A stretch of 43,406 nucleotides of DNA from Candidatus Heimdallarchaeota archaeon (GCA_030611665.1 JAUWPI010000003.1:1-43406); one strand, 5' to 3'; positions 26,421 to 35,436 are shown, counted from the first letter of the stretch. Translations and numbers: made by a program. Notes: generated from the sequence alone by a model not told the origin.

Positions 26421-27020
26421 TCACCTAGATAATGATACTAACCCAAGTACAATCCCATACTCGGCATTTTTTTCGTAATCAGCTTGATCTTTTCCTTCTT
26501 CTCTTATAACATCAAACGAACTTATAGATTTATGAAGTAGTTCTGTAGCTTTCTCTAAGTCTTGATTATTGAATAATATCAATTTACTAAACGGAAGTGT
26601 TTCTTTTTCCATTTGTTCTTTTATCTCTTCGTTAGACATAGTTGAAACATCTATAATCTGTTTACTTATTGCAAAGGCTGTTAGATAAAGTTGAAATAGT
26701 ATAGCGTCACGCATTTTTCCAGGAGAATCTCTCAATCCTCTCCTCAGCTCTCTCTCTTCTTTTTCATAAAATTTTTTGTTTATGGTATATGTTTTTTCTA
26801 TTAAATTTGTTCCAGCAACAACATTTGTCTTTGAAATTATCAATTCTCTTTCCTCTAAATGTTTCAAATGGTAGTAAATGTTCGTTTTTTTCAAATTCAG
26901 TTTTTTTGCAATTGCTTTTGCAGTGATACCATCACTTCTCATAATGTCGAACCATATTGCTATCTTTATTGGGTCATTCACGAGATCAAGAATATCAATT
27001 GAAACTCTAGATTTGCTCAT
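26421..27020 (-). CDS. ArsR-like winged-helix transcription regulator (paralogue 1)
   Basis: A 199-residue DNA-binding protein with an N-terminal winged helix: ILDLVNDPIKIAIWFDIM, then the recognition region ITAKAIAKKLNLKKTNIYYHLKHLEE. A helical C-terminal half has no ligand motif I know. The last 130 residues align throughout with the regulator at 30482. The frame stays open to 27104, but TATA-like ACATTTATAATT at about 27045-27060 and alignment with the paralogue (MSEKSISIKMLD) fix the start at ATG 27020. It precedes, on the same strand, the leftward NosD-like operon (separate promoter) and is the natural candidate to control it and the divergent one. Confidence 0.82.
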   Translation of the reverse strand: MSKSRVSIDILDLVNDPIKIAIWFDIMRSDGITAKAIAKKLNLKKTNIYYHLKHLEERELIISKTNVVAGTNLIEKTYTINKKFYEKEERELRRGLRDSPGKMRDAILFQLYLTAFAISKQIIDVSTMSNEEIKEQMEKETLPFSKLILFNNQDLEKATELLHKSISSFDVIREEGKDQADYEKNAEYGIVLGLVSLSR

Positions 27021-27118
27021 ATTTCTCAAATTAAAATAGATAGAAGAATTATAAATGTTCTGAATTTGATAGAAGTAGTATGTAGATTTAACAGGAAAGA
27101 GCAATTACCTTTCGACAC

Positions 27119-27177
27119 ATAGAGCGAAGATTCTCTTTCCGTTTCTTAATCTATTCTAATGTTAAGTATCGCTCTAT
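27119..27177. repeat. 9+9 bp inverted repeat between divergent promoters (candidate operator)
   Basis: ATAGAGCGA at 27119-27127 and its exact reverse complement TCGCTCTAT at 27169-27177, separated by 41 bases. It lies between the regulator and NosD-like promoters, with the right arm ending ~14 bases before the NosD TATA box. A second, shorter partial palindrome (CTCTA-TCTGTG-TAGAG) overlaps the right arm. Confidence 0.45.
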
Positions 27178-27191
27178 CTGTGTAGAGAGAC

Positions 27192-27203
27192 ATTTATATA
27201 TTA
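27192..27203 (+). promoter_or_regulatory. TATA box of the rightward NosD-like operon
   Basis: ATTTATATATTA; transcript start expected near 27225, leaving a leader of ~85 bases before GTG 27312. Confidence 0.5.
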
Positions 27204-27311
27204 TGAATCGTAGAAAATAAACAATTTACACAATTTAAGAAGTAAATAATTGTCAAATCTAAACCAAAATACAACAATTTCAGACTTCTAGACTGTTAAA
27301 GGGTGAAATAG

Positions 27312-29393
27312 GTGAAAACAAGAAAATCCATGATCATAGTAATCGTTTTGTTAATCAGTGTGAATTCCTTTACACCAAATTTGAGTTTTGCTAAAAATAG
27401 TAACGGCAAACAAGTTCCAGAGACAAATTATGTTGACCAAGAACCAATTATCATTCTTAACGATGACAATTTTACAGATTATGGCTTTCCTGGTTCTGGA
27501 ACTCTTGTTAATCCATATAGAATTGAGGATCTGATTATTACTTCAAATGGTGAATACTCAATTTCAGTTCAAAATACAACAAGCTATTTCATAATTAGGA
27601 ATTGCTTTCTCAACTCAACAACTAACGGTATAAAACTAAAGGACATTGCATATGGAACTGCAGTGATAGAAGATAATCATTTTTCTAACTTTGTACTAGG
27701 GATAGGACTATACATAGAGAACTCTTCTTCTTGTGAAATCATTAACAATTCCTTTTCAAACACACGAACTGGTGTCATGACCGGACTAGGTTCTAATGAG
27801 TGTCTTGTCCGGAATAATTCCTTTGAGTATATTTTAGATGGGTGCTTTTTGATGCAAGAATCAAATGACTGCGAGATTAGCTCAAATGAGTGCTTCTCTT
27901 CGAGAAATTTCTTACATGCATACCATTGTAACAATTTAACAGTGGTTAACAATTACTGTAACGACGTGCAATCATTCGTATATGTGGGTTACTCCGAATT
28001 ATGTAATATTTCCAATAATATCTGTTATAATGTTGCTGAATCTGCTATAATTATTTCTAAAGTCGACATTTGCAATATTTCTTCAAATATTTGTAATACA
28101 AGCTTAGTTGGTTTCAGGGTAATATCTTCATCAAAAGTAGAAATAAACTCTAACATAATAGACGGAGGAATCTATGGTTTAGGAATTTATAAGTCCAGAG
28201 AATGTTATATCAAAAATAACAATTTCACAAAATGTGGTATTTCTATTGAAGAAATGGAAAAAGAAGATATTCATACTTGGATACTAGAAAATAATCATGT
28301 TAATGGAAAGACTCTCGGTTTCTACAAGCATAAAGGGGCAGGTTTTATAATAGAAGGTGATTATGGTCAACTTATTCTACTTAGTTGTTCCAAAGTAATT
28401 GTAAGGAATATCGAGATCGAAGAAACCAGCATGGGAATTGGTGTTTTTTATTGTTTTGATACAATAATCGAAAACTGTACGATTAATAATACGTTTAACA
28501 ATTTTGTTCTTTATGGATGCATTTCTTGTAACCTCACATCAAGTTACAGTTTTAATTCCACATATGGCATACTAATCGATAATTCAGAAAATTGCTTTAT
28601 TATCAATACTGAGTGTTATGAGAATGATTATGGGATTAGGGTTAGACAATCTGAATATTGTAGTATTAATAAGAATAGCATATATGAAAATACCTTCTAT
28701 GGAATTGAAATCCATTACTCAAATTACTGTAATATTACTGAAAATCAATGTTATCAAAATACAAAGAGCATTTATCTTCACAATGCTTTTACCATCATTA
28801 TCGAAAACAATGAAATATCAGCAAATCATCCAAATCTTGATTATAGTAAGAATTCTGCAGGGATTTATTCAACAATAGCTATGGAGGTTACAATCACACA
28901 GAATTCTTTTACTTATAATAACATAGGGGTGTTTCTTTCACTTGGACGTTATTTTACAATTTCTGATAATGAGTTCAAATATAATGAATATGGTATTGAC
29001 GGTTTTCACGTCTTAAACAGTGAAATCAAATACAATTTGTTCGAAGAAAGCGAATTTTATGCACTTACTTTAGGTTATTCTTCAACCGAAAATACTATTC
29101 ATCATAATGCTTTCATTAACAATAATAACGGGAAGATACAGGCTCTAGATAATGGTTCCAATAATACTTGGTATGAAGTAGAGACAGAAGAAGGTAATTA
29201 TTGGAGTGATTATCAAGGAACAGGGAATTACAGTATAGATGGTGAAGCTAATTCTTATGATCTTTATCCACTTGCAGAATCACCTATCTCTTCTCCACCA
29301 AACAACAATATTTACTATGCGTTTTTCTCACTGTTAGTACTAATTCCGATAACAGTATTACTAATCAAGAAATATAGAATTAAAAAAAATTAA
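27312..29393 (+). CDS. NosD-like right-handed beta-helix surface protein (longer paralogue)
   Basis: A 693-residue exported, anchored protein. The start is GTG, supported by GGGTGA eight to nine bases upstream; MKTRKSMIIVIVLLISV is the signal. The opening motif DYGFPGSGTLVNPYRIED matches the paralogue at 24486, followed by ~20 or more short coils (SSCEIINNSFSN, CNISNNICYN and similar) of a right-handed beta-helix. Cysteine is unusually frequent and often repeats in the same coil position (C-x-I-x-x-N), suggesting a cysteine ladder. The end EGNYWSDYQGTGNYSIDG, a proline linker, one membrane helix and a KKYRIKKN tail are also shared. Role: probably cell-surface glycan binding or modification (inference). 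The methyltransferase gene follows after 10 bases. Confidence 0.78.
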   Translation: MKTRKSMIIVIVLLISVNSFTPNLSFAKNSNGKQVPETNYVDQEPIIILNDDNFTDYGFPGSGTLVNPYRIEDLIITSNGEYSISVQNTTSYFIIRNCFLNSTTNGIKLKDIAYGTAVIEDNHFSNFVLGIGLYIENSSSCEIINNSFSNTRTGVMTGLGSNECLVRNNSFEYILDGCFLMQESNDCEISSNECFSSRNFLHAYHCNNLTVVNNYCNDVQSFVYVGYSELCNISNNICYNVAESAIIISKVDICNISSNICNTSLVGFRVISSSKVEINSNIIDGGIYGLGIYKSRECYIKNNNFTKCGISIEEMEKEDIHTWILENNHVNGKTLGFYKHKGAGFIIEGDYGQLILLSCSKVIVRNIEIEETSMGIGVFYCFDTIIENCTINNTFNNFVLYGCISCNLTSSYSFNSTYGILIDNSENCFIINTECYENDYGIRVRQSEYCSINKNSIYENTFYGIEIHYSNYCNITENQCYQNTKSIYLHNAFTIIIENNEISANHPNLDYSKNSAGIYSTIAMEVTITQNSFTYNNIGVFLSLGRYFTISDNEFKYNEYGIDGFHVLNSEIKYNLFEESEFYALTLGYSSTENTIHHNAFINNNNGKIQALDNGSNNTWYEVETEEGNYWSDYQGTGNYSIDGEANSYDLYPLAESPISSPPNNNIYYAFFSLLVLIPITVLLIKKYRIKKN

Positions 29394-29403
29394 GGTTTTC
29401 GCG

Positions 29404-30267
29404 ATGAAAGATAAACTTAAGGTTGTTTTATCAAAAATTGTTACTACCATACTAGTGCTTCCAACCATTATCTGGATCTATTCTCCCATAATAGCAAGCA
29501 TTCTTATTCCTATGGCTTATATGCTTCCCTTAGCCTTCTCTTCTTGGAGCATGTTTGCTTTTTTTGGTAACCCAAGCTGGTTAGCAGGATATTTTAGATT
29601 CCCCGAGTTTATTTCCTTAATGATCTTCGAGGTTCTTACATTTGTTCTTGGACTGACTCTGTTCATTTGGGGGGTAATTACTTTAGTTAAAGTTAAGAAA
29701 AAAAAAGAAGGATTAGCTACAAGTGGCCCATATAAATATGTAAGACATCCTCAGCACTTAGGGATTATACTCATGGCATTTGTAAACGCGCTTTATATTC
29801 CTTGGACGACAGATCGTGGCATTAAAATTGGTGATATTCTCTCATGGTCTATTTTTGCCATCATATTATTCTCTGTTTCTGAATATGAGGATTGGACTTT
29901 GAACAAACAATTTGGAAAAGAATATCTGCTGTATAGATCCAAGACAGGAAGCTTCTTCCCTAAATTGACTAAGAAACAAATCGATGAGAAAAACATAAAA
30001 GAACCCAATTATAAGATTCGTATTCCTATTGCTGTATTTTCATATGCTTTGTTTGTTACATTGCTATATCTCCTTGTAGAGCTGCTGTCTCTTCCATCGA
30101 TAAGATGGACATATTGGCCAGTAGATTATATTAGCCCAAAATATTGGCCTATGGTTTTCTTGTTTCTATCTCTTTTCCTCAGCCTTGGTTTTGCACTAGT
30201 ACGTAGAAAATATTCTTCTAAAAAAGAGTTGGATGAACAAAATATAGCGACTAAAGAGAGTATTTGA
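29404..30267 (+). CDS. ICMT/PEMT-family membrane methyltransferase
   Basis: A 287-residue protein with about six to seven membrane helices. The conserved SAM/substrate region of isoprenylcysteine carboxyl- and phospholipid methyltransferases is intact: TSGPYKYVRHPQHLG (106-120), SEYEDW with E160/E162, and FGKEYLLYRSKTGSFFP (170-186). Two further helices after residue ~205 are not part of the usual core. The first ~100 residues resemble the shortened protein at 23998, suggesting a shared N-terminal membrane module. Substrate (prenylated protein, lipid or surface polymer) is unknown; linkage to a beta-helix surface protein suggests an envelope target (inference). Co-transcribed with the upstream NosD-like gene. 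Confidence 0.82.
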   Translation: MKDKLKVVLSKIVTTILVLPTIIWIYSPIIASILIPMAYMLPLAFSSWSMFAFFGNPSWLAGYFRFPEFISLMIFEVLTFVLGLTLFIWGVITLVKVKKKKEGLATSGPYKYVRHPQHLGIILMAFVNALYIPWTTDRGIKIGDILSWSIFAIILFSVSEYEDWTLNKQFGKEYLLYRSKTGSFFPKLTKKQIDEKNIKEPNYKIRIPIAVFSYALFVTLLYLLVELLSLPSIRWTYWPVDYISPKYWPMVFLFLSLFLSLGFALVRRKYSSKKELDEQNIATKESI

Positions 30268-30392
30268 ATTTAATCAAAAGATCTTGTGTTTGACTCAGAA
30301 ATATCAGTTCAATCAGTGTCATTATAAGGAATAGTACTAATAGTACCTCTTGATTTTTGAAAATATATTAACGTTCTAAATATTTTGAATAA

Positions 30393-30401
30393 GTTTATAA
30401 C
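30393..30401 (+). promoter_or_regulatory. TATA box of the second ArsR-like regulator
   Basis: GTTTATAAC; transcription would begin near 30424, after the ATG at 30410, so that start cannot be used. Confidence 0.45.
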
Positions 30402-30481
30402 TATAAGCGATGATAGTATACCAACAAGTTACTGATTTATTACAGAGATTAGAGGAGTTTCATAGAATGAAGGGTGGTAAA

Positions 30482-31090
30482 ATGAGTGAAAAGAGTATTT
30501 CTATAAAGATGCTTGATATGGTTAGCGATCCCATCAAGATAGAAATTTGGGATGAAATCATGCGGGGAGTCAATTTGACCGCAAAAGAATTAACTAAAAA
30601 GCTTAATCTAAAAAAGACAAATATTTACTATCATCTCAACCAATTAGAAGAGAGCAAGTTAATTGTTTCTGAGAACCATATCCTTCCAGGAAAGAATCTC
30701 TTACAAAAAACGTATAAAATCAATGAAGAAATTTACAGTCCGAAAGAATTTAAGGTTAGAAAGGAGCTAGTGGAGAATCTTGATAGAATGAGAGAAGCTG
30801 CTCTCTTTCAGCATTACTTAGTTGTGATGCATCTAAATAGGAAAATTTTACAGATATCAGAAATGACCAATGAAGAAGTTAAGGAGTCAATAAAACAAGA
30901 TAAACACAGTCTTGCTAAAATTCTTTATATCAGAGATAAGGATTTAGCTCTTGTTAGAGAGACATTAAATGGGTTGGTTGACGCAATCATTGAATCGCAG
31001 AGAAAAGATACATCTCCAACAGAAATCTGGGAAGACATAACACATGCAATGATATATGGACTATTACCAACGGAGAAGGATGTAAAATGA
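30482..31090 (+). CDS. ArsR-like winged-helix transcription regulator (paralogue 2)
   Basis: A 202-residue regulator paralogous to that at 26421-27020: MLDMVSDPIKIEIWDEIM followed by LTAKELTKKLNLKKTNIYYHLNQLEE. The recognition helix NLKKTNIYYHL is identical in both, so they may read the same DNA site. The start at ATG 30482 follows GGGTGG and aligns with the paralogue; ATG 30467 is an alternative. Its own promoter separates it from the methyltransferase gene. The last codons and the following bases contain a short direct repeat (GATGTAAAAT twice, 31079-31098), and the zinc-ribbon membrane protein starts within 7 bases, so the two form an operon. Confidence 0.82.
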   Translation: MSEKSISIKMLDMVSDPIKIEIWDEIMRGVNLTAKELTKKLNLKKTNIYYHLNQLEESKLIVSENHILPGKNLLQKTYKINEEIYSPKEFKVRKELVENLDRMREAALFQHYLVVMHLNRKILQISEMTNEEVKESIKQDKHSLAKILYIRDKDLALVRETLNGLVDAIIESQRKDTSPTEIWEDITHAMIYGLLPTEKDVK

Positions 31091-31096
31091 TGTAAA

Positions 31097-31822
31097 ATGA
31101 TGGAAGATTCTGTTCTAACCAAAACTAAAAGATTTATTAGAAAAAACAACTTAGTCTTTCGTGCTACTGTATTAGTTATTCTTATCGTTGTAACAGTTTA
31201 TAGTTTTTTTCTAGAGGATAGTTTACTTCGAGTTATTTCCATCTTAGCCATTTGTACAACGGTTGCTTCCTTTCTCTCTCACTATGTTTTCAATTACTTT
31301 TATGGTGAAGGTTACAAACTTGCTTATGTTATAAATGAGATCCTTTACCTGTTTGTTGGTATACCAATCATGATTATTGCTATAGGGTATCTTCCACTTA
31401 GTATCTACACGCTCTTTTTTGCTACTGAGGATGCTAGTTGGATTGTTCCCATTTTGATAGCTATCATGGTCACCGCACAGGTTTTTTCCTTTGTCTACAC
31501 TCTAAGACATAGAGGGAAGGAAAAAGGGAGAACTATTATTCAGAATATCAAATATCTATTTGATTTTAAGACCAGAGCAGAAGAACAACGAAAGCACCTA
31601 GAACAAGCAGAGCAGATTGAAGAGTTTTACACAAGGATGGGTTCAGTGAATTTAAACGTTGAAGAAATGATGGAGGATAGTAAAGTAGTTTTTAGAGAAG
31701 ATGAGTTAAAGGGTAACCGAGGGATAAAACTAGAAAAACGAGTTTGTTGGAATTGTAAAACAGTTAATGAAGGAGATTCAATAATCTGTGAAAAGTGTGG
31801 ATGCAAACTTGAAAAAGGGTAA
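31097..31822 (+). CDS. Membrane protein with C-terminal zinc ribbon
   Basis: A 241-residue protein with four to five membrane helices (residues ~22-135), a charged helical segment (~140-200; KYLFDFKTRAEEQRK) and a C-terminal zinc ribbon, C217-x2-C220 and C231-x2-C234. The membrane and helical portions align with the C-terminal half of the protein at 38569-40179, whose zinc ribbon lies before rather than after that unit. No catalytic motif is visible. Position directly behind the ArsR-like regulator suggests a regulated envelope function. Topology probably puts the zinc ribbon in the cytosol. Confidence 0.65.
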   Translation: MMEDSVLTKTKRFIRKNNLVFRATVLVILIVVTVYSFFLEDSLLRVISILAICTTVASFLSHYVFNYFYGEGYKLAYVINEILYLFVGIPIMIIAIGYLPLSIYTLFFATEDASWIVPILIAIMVTAQVFSFVYTLRHRGKEKGRTIIQNIKYLFDFKTRAEEQRKHLEQAEQIEEFYTRMGSVNLNVEEMMEDSKVVFREDELKGNRGIKLEKRVCWNCKTVNEGDSIICEKCGCKLEKG

Positions 31823-31932
31823 TCTTGCTTGATTAGGAGAACTAGTTTTACTATTTCTAATTTAATAGAAAGGAAATAGATTTGCTTAGAAATGGCTTCT
31901 TAAAATTCAATATCACTTAACATAAAATCAAA

Positions 31933-32130
31933 ATGGGCTCAGTTTTCATCCTTTTGTTGCTGATTCTTTTGTTAATCCTAAATCCTTCAATCGCGGGTAG
32001 ATTTATTCATTACTTGAATTCTATTTCTAAAACCTATAATAGTTTACAAAGAAAAAAAGGTTCATACCTAAATGAAAGAGAAAATTATTTTTCATTTATT
32101 CTAGATGTTTTATCCTCCTCTTTCTCATGA
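31933..32130 (+). CDS. Possible small single-helix membrane protein (doubtful)
   Basis: A 65-codon frame with a hydrophobic start (MGSVFILLLLILLLIL) and polar remainder. A weak A/T-rich stretch lies ~27 bases upstream. However, its second half runs through a repeated T/A-rich element (32041-32094) and into the antisense of the P5 gene, so the frame may be accidental. Confidence 0.25.
   Translation: MGSVFILLLLILLLILNPSIAGRFIHYLNSISKTYNSLQRKKGSYLNERENYFSFILDVLSSSFS
32041..32094. repeat. ~52-bp dispersed repeat, copy 1 (3' flank of P5)
   Basis: Starts AGTTTACAAAGAAAAAAAGG and ends AAAATTATTTTTCA. It closely matches 41059-41110 downstream of P2 and, more weakly, 40252-40302. On the P5 strand it is T-rich and can act as terminator. 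Confidence 0.6.
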
Positions 32131-33754
32131 ATATAACAGCTACTACTATGATCCCTCCATATATTGGAAGAAAATACAATCCGAAGAGATATGTCCAATT
32201 ATCCCATTGTAAGGGGTTACTTCCATGTTCCACTTCATATCCATCTTTTCGTCCATCTTTATCTGTGTCAGATGTGAAAATAGATGTATGATAGGTTTTG
32301 AGTTCTTCATAATTAGTTAAACCATCATTGTCTTCATCTTCATTAGCATCATTAACTAATGGATTCAAGCCTATTTGCACTTCTAAACCATCTAGTAAAC
32401 CATCATTGTCAGAATCTGAATTTGTTCTATTTGTTTGATAAAAATTTTCAGTGATATCATCAAGATAATCGCTATCGCTATCAATATTCCCTGTTCGGAA
32501 AATAGAACCTCTGTAACAATGCCAAGGAAAAGCACCGGAAGAATCAATATTTGGAAATGAATAACAAAACAACACATTGTCAGCGCCAATCAGTATCTCA
32601 AGAATACCGTCATCATTTAAATCGGCAACACAGGGATTGGTTGTGATTCTATTTTTTAAAATGAAATTTCCTGTTTCTATACCTTCATGATTAATGATGT
32701 GAAAAACCATATTTGAAGGAACTAAGATTTCTAGATACGTGTCGTTATCTAAATCAGCAAGAACGGGAGACTTAATCTTATTTCCTGAAGTGAAAATCCA
32801 TTCAATTTCACTAGTATAATTCAAACAATACAATCCTGTGCTTTCGGACCCTATCAATATTTCAGGAAAACCATCATTGTCTATATCTGCTGCAACAGGT
32901 GATGAAATTGTAGAATTAGCATTAAAATGCCATTTTTCTAGACCATTATTGTTCAAACAATAAAGATAATTATCAAGAGTTATAAAAAGTATCTCCAGTT
33001 TCTCATCATTATCTACATCTACTGCAATAGGATTAATAATTGAAGTTGTATGATTTGCTAAGAATCGCCATTCCTCTTTGCCTTGATGATCCAAACAGTA
33101 TAAGGTAGAGTTGTAAGTGCCCATAAGAATTTCCAGCGTTCCATCACTATCCAAATCTGTCACGCAAGGAGAATAGATTGTATCGCTATTTATTTCATAT
33201 ATCCATTTTTCTATACCTAAATAACTTATGCAATAAATTTTTGTAACATAGGAACTAGAAGTTGCACTAATAGATACTACAATGATATCAAGTTCTCCGT
33301 CATCATCAACATCAGCTATGCAAGGAATGCCAAGAGTTATTGGAACTTCTTTCTGCCATTGAGTTTTCCCCTTTTCATTTAAACAATATAGGTTATATCC
33401 ATCTGCTATTAGTATCTCTATTTTACCATCGTTATCTAAATCTGCTAAACTTGGAGAATTTACAATTTGTCCTTCTGTTGCAAATGACCAAATCTGTTCT
33501 CCTGAAGCATCCAAACAATATAAGTTTCTATCTAGTGAACCAATTAATACTTCTAGCATACCATTCCCATCTAAATCTGCTATACAAGGGGATGAAAAGA
33601 GAAAAGTATGATCTGCTTCAAATTTCCATTCCAAACGACTATCAAGGGAATATACTGAATGAATGTCAATAAATTTAAATCTAGTATCCTTTGGACTAGC
33701 TAAACAAAGAAAAATAATAATCACTATTGTGGAGGACTTTTTCCTTCTCTGCAT
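32096..33754 (-). CDS. P5: FG-GAP/VCBS-like propeller + EF-hand surface protein
   Basis: A 552-residue secreted, anchored protein. After a signal segment (TIVIIIFLCLAS) come eight ~45-residue units of the form SP-x-ADLDNDG-x-LEIL-x-G ... YCLD-x-x-G-x-x-W, each with an Asp-rich calcium-like loop, fitting an eight-blade FG-GAP/VCBS/PQQ-like propeller. Residues ~425-515 hold TSP3/EF-hand-like motifs (DSDNDGLLDGLE, DEDNDGLTNYEE, DTDKDGRKDG), then WTYLFGLYFLPIYGG, a membrane helix and a basic tail. Last gene of the operon. ATG 33754 is one base after the P4 stop and matches the start of P2; GTG 33763 is an alternative. Its propeller is closest to P2. Confidence 0.8.
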   Translation of the reverse strand: MQRRKKSSTIVIIIFLCLASPKDTRFKFIDIHSVYSLDSRLEWKFEADHTFLFSSPCIADLDGNGMLEVLIGSLDRNLYCLDASGEQIWSFATEGQIVNSPSLADLDNDGKIEILIADGYNLYCLNEKGKTQWQKEVPITLGIPCIADVDDDGELDIIVVSISATSSSYVTKIYCISYLGIEKWIYEINSDTIYSPCVTDLDSDGTLEILMGTYNSTLYCLDHQGKEEWRFLANHTTSIINPIAVDVDNDEKLEILFITLDNYLYCLNNNGLEKWHFNANSTISSPVAADIDNDGFPEILIGSESTGLYCLNYTSEIEWIFTSGNKIKSPVLADLDNDTYLEILVPSNMVFHIINHEGIETGNFILKNRITTNPCVADLNDDGILEILIGADNVLFCYSFPNIDSSGAFPWHCYRGSIFRTGNIDSDSDYLDDITENFYQTNRTNSDSDNDGLLDGLEVQIGLNPLVNDANEDEDNDGLTNYEELKTYHTSIFTSDTDKDGRKDGYEVEHGSNPLQWDNWTYLFGLYFLPIYGGIIVVAVIFMRKRRIKHLE

Positions 33755-33755
33755 T

Positions 33756-35435
33756 TTATTCACTCAATTTTTTAAGTTTTTTCCCCCTCAATTTTATTAT
33801 AAGAATAGGCACAGCAATTGCTCCCCCATACAGAGGTAGCAAATACAACCCAAAGAGATAGGTCCAATTATCCCATCGTAAAGGGTCACTCCCATGCTCT
33901 ATCTCCCAGCCATCTTTTCGACCATCTTTGTCTGTGTCAGAGGTGAAAATAGATGTGTGGTAGGTTTTGAGTTCTTCATAATTAGTTAAACCATCATTAT
34001 CTTCATCTTCATCCGCATCATTAACTAATGGATTCAAGCCTATTTGCACTTCTAACCCATCTAGTAAACCATCATTGTCAGAATCTGAATTTGTTCTATT
34101 TGTTTGATAGAATTCCTCTGTAACGTCATCTATATAATCGCTATCGCTGTCAATGTTTCCTGTATTAAAATTTGATCCTCCTTCACGATGCCAGGGGGAA
34201 GCACCTGAAGAAACAACATCAGTAATCGAGATACAATAGAAAGAGCTTGGTACACAACTGATCACTATATCAAGAATCCCATCAGCATCTAAATCAGCAA
34301 TACAAGGAGAAGAGGGGTACTTACAGTCTAAATCATATCGCCATTCTTCTCCTCCTAGATGACTAACACAGTATAGCACGCCATCTTTAGCACCAACCAT
34401 TATTTCCAGAGTTCCATCACCGTCCAAATCAGCAACAGCAGAATTCAATGGTTGCTCTTGTAACAAAAACTTCCACACCTCTCCTCCTGTGTAATTCAAA
34501 CAATTGAGAGCATTGTCATCAGAACTAAATATTATTTCCAAAAACCCATTGTTATCAACATCAGCAATTATTGGTAGATACGAATAATCTCCTGGGGTGT
34601 ATCGCCATTCTTCTCCTCCTGTGTGATTCAAGCAATACGTATAATTATCATGAGATGTGAACAAGATCTCCAATGTTCCATCATTATCTAAATCAGCTAC
34701 TGAAGGGGGTGCTACAACTCTCTCATTTGTAACGAAATTCCACTCTTCTTCTCCTAGATGATTCAAACAGTGAAGTTTCTGATCATGAGAACTAAAAAGT
34801 AGTTCTAATGTATTATCACCATCTAAATCCGCTACAGCTGGTGAATACCAAATTGCACCGCTGTGAGTATAAACCCATTTTACTTCACCCAGACTATTTA
34901 AACAATAAATACTGGATCTAGTTCTTTCGTTTCCAGTAAATGCGCTTACTATAATATCGAACTCACCATCATTGTCGATATCAGCAATGCAAGGTGCACC
35001 CATTATCTTCCCAATTTTATAATGCCATTTCTCTTTTCCTTCATTGTCCAAACAATAAAGAGTTGTGTAAGTACATATTAAAATATCAGCTTTTCCATCT
35101 CCGTCCAAATCAGCGACGCTTGGAGCACCATTAACAAAGTGCTCTGTATCAAATGTCCATATTACTTCGCCTGAATAATCCAAACAATATACTCTACCAT
35201 CAGAACTACCTGAACCAAATATTATTTCCAGCATACCATCTCCGTCAAGATCAGCTACACTGGGAGGTTCTCCAAATGCGTCATCTTCTTTGTTTGAATC
35301 AAATTTCCATTCTAAAAGTCCATCAAAGGAAAAGGTTGAATGAATGACTACGATTTTAAACCTAGTATTCCCTGAACTAGCTAGACAAAGAAAAATAATA
35401 ATCACTATTGTCATGAACTTCTTGCTTTTCTGCAT
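33756..35435 (-). CDS. P4: FG-GAP/VCBS-like propeller + EF-hand surface protein
   Basis: A 559-residue secreted protein with the same plan as P5: signal (TIVIIIFLCLASS), eight propeller units, a Ca-binding segment with DSDNDGLLDGLE and DTDKDGRKDGWE, WTYLFGLYLLPLYGG and a membrane helix. The tail RGKKLKKLSE is shared with P3. The final propeller unit, with SSFYCISITDVVSSGASPWHRE, matches P1 almost word for word, so P4 and P1 are partners. The start is ATG 35435, one base after the P3 stop, with GAGTGA as ribosome site; GTG 35444 is an alternative. Ligand unknown; propellers of this type often bind glycans or proteins in a calcium-dependent way. Confidence 0.8.
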   Translation of the reverse strand: MQKSKKFMTIVIIIFLCLASSGNTRFKIVVIHSTFSFDGLLEWKFDSNKEDDAFGEPPSVADLDGDGMLEIIFGSGSSDGRVYCLDYSGEVIWTFDTEHFVNGAPSVADLDGDGKADILICTYTTLYCLDNEGKEKWHYKIGKIMGAPCIADIDNDGEFDIIVSAFTGNERTRSSIYCLNSLGEVKWVYTHSGAIWYSPAVADLDGDNTLELLFSSHDQKLHCLNHLGEEEWNFVTNERVVAPPSVADLDNDGTLEILFTSHDNYTYCLNHTGGEEWRYTPGDYSYLPIIADVDNNGFLEIIFSSDDNALNCLNYTGGEVWKFLLQEQPLNSAVADLDGDGTLEIMVGAKDGVLYCVSHLGGEEWRYDLDCKYPSSPCIADLDADGILDIVISCVPSSFYCISITDVVSSGASPWHREGGSNFNTGNIDSDSDYIDDVTEEFYQTNRTNSDSDNDGLLDGLEVQIGLNPLVNDADEDEDNDGLTNYEELKTYHTSIFTSDTDKDGRKDGWEIEHGSDPLRWDNWTYLFGLYLLPLYGGAIAVPILIIKLRGKKLKKLSE

Positions 35436-35436
35436 T

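Noticed and set aside
28618-28878. 86-codon alternative frame inside the longer NosD-like gene
   Set aside because: Shadow frame of a repetitive gene; the main frame has intact beta-helix repeats throughout.
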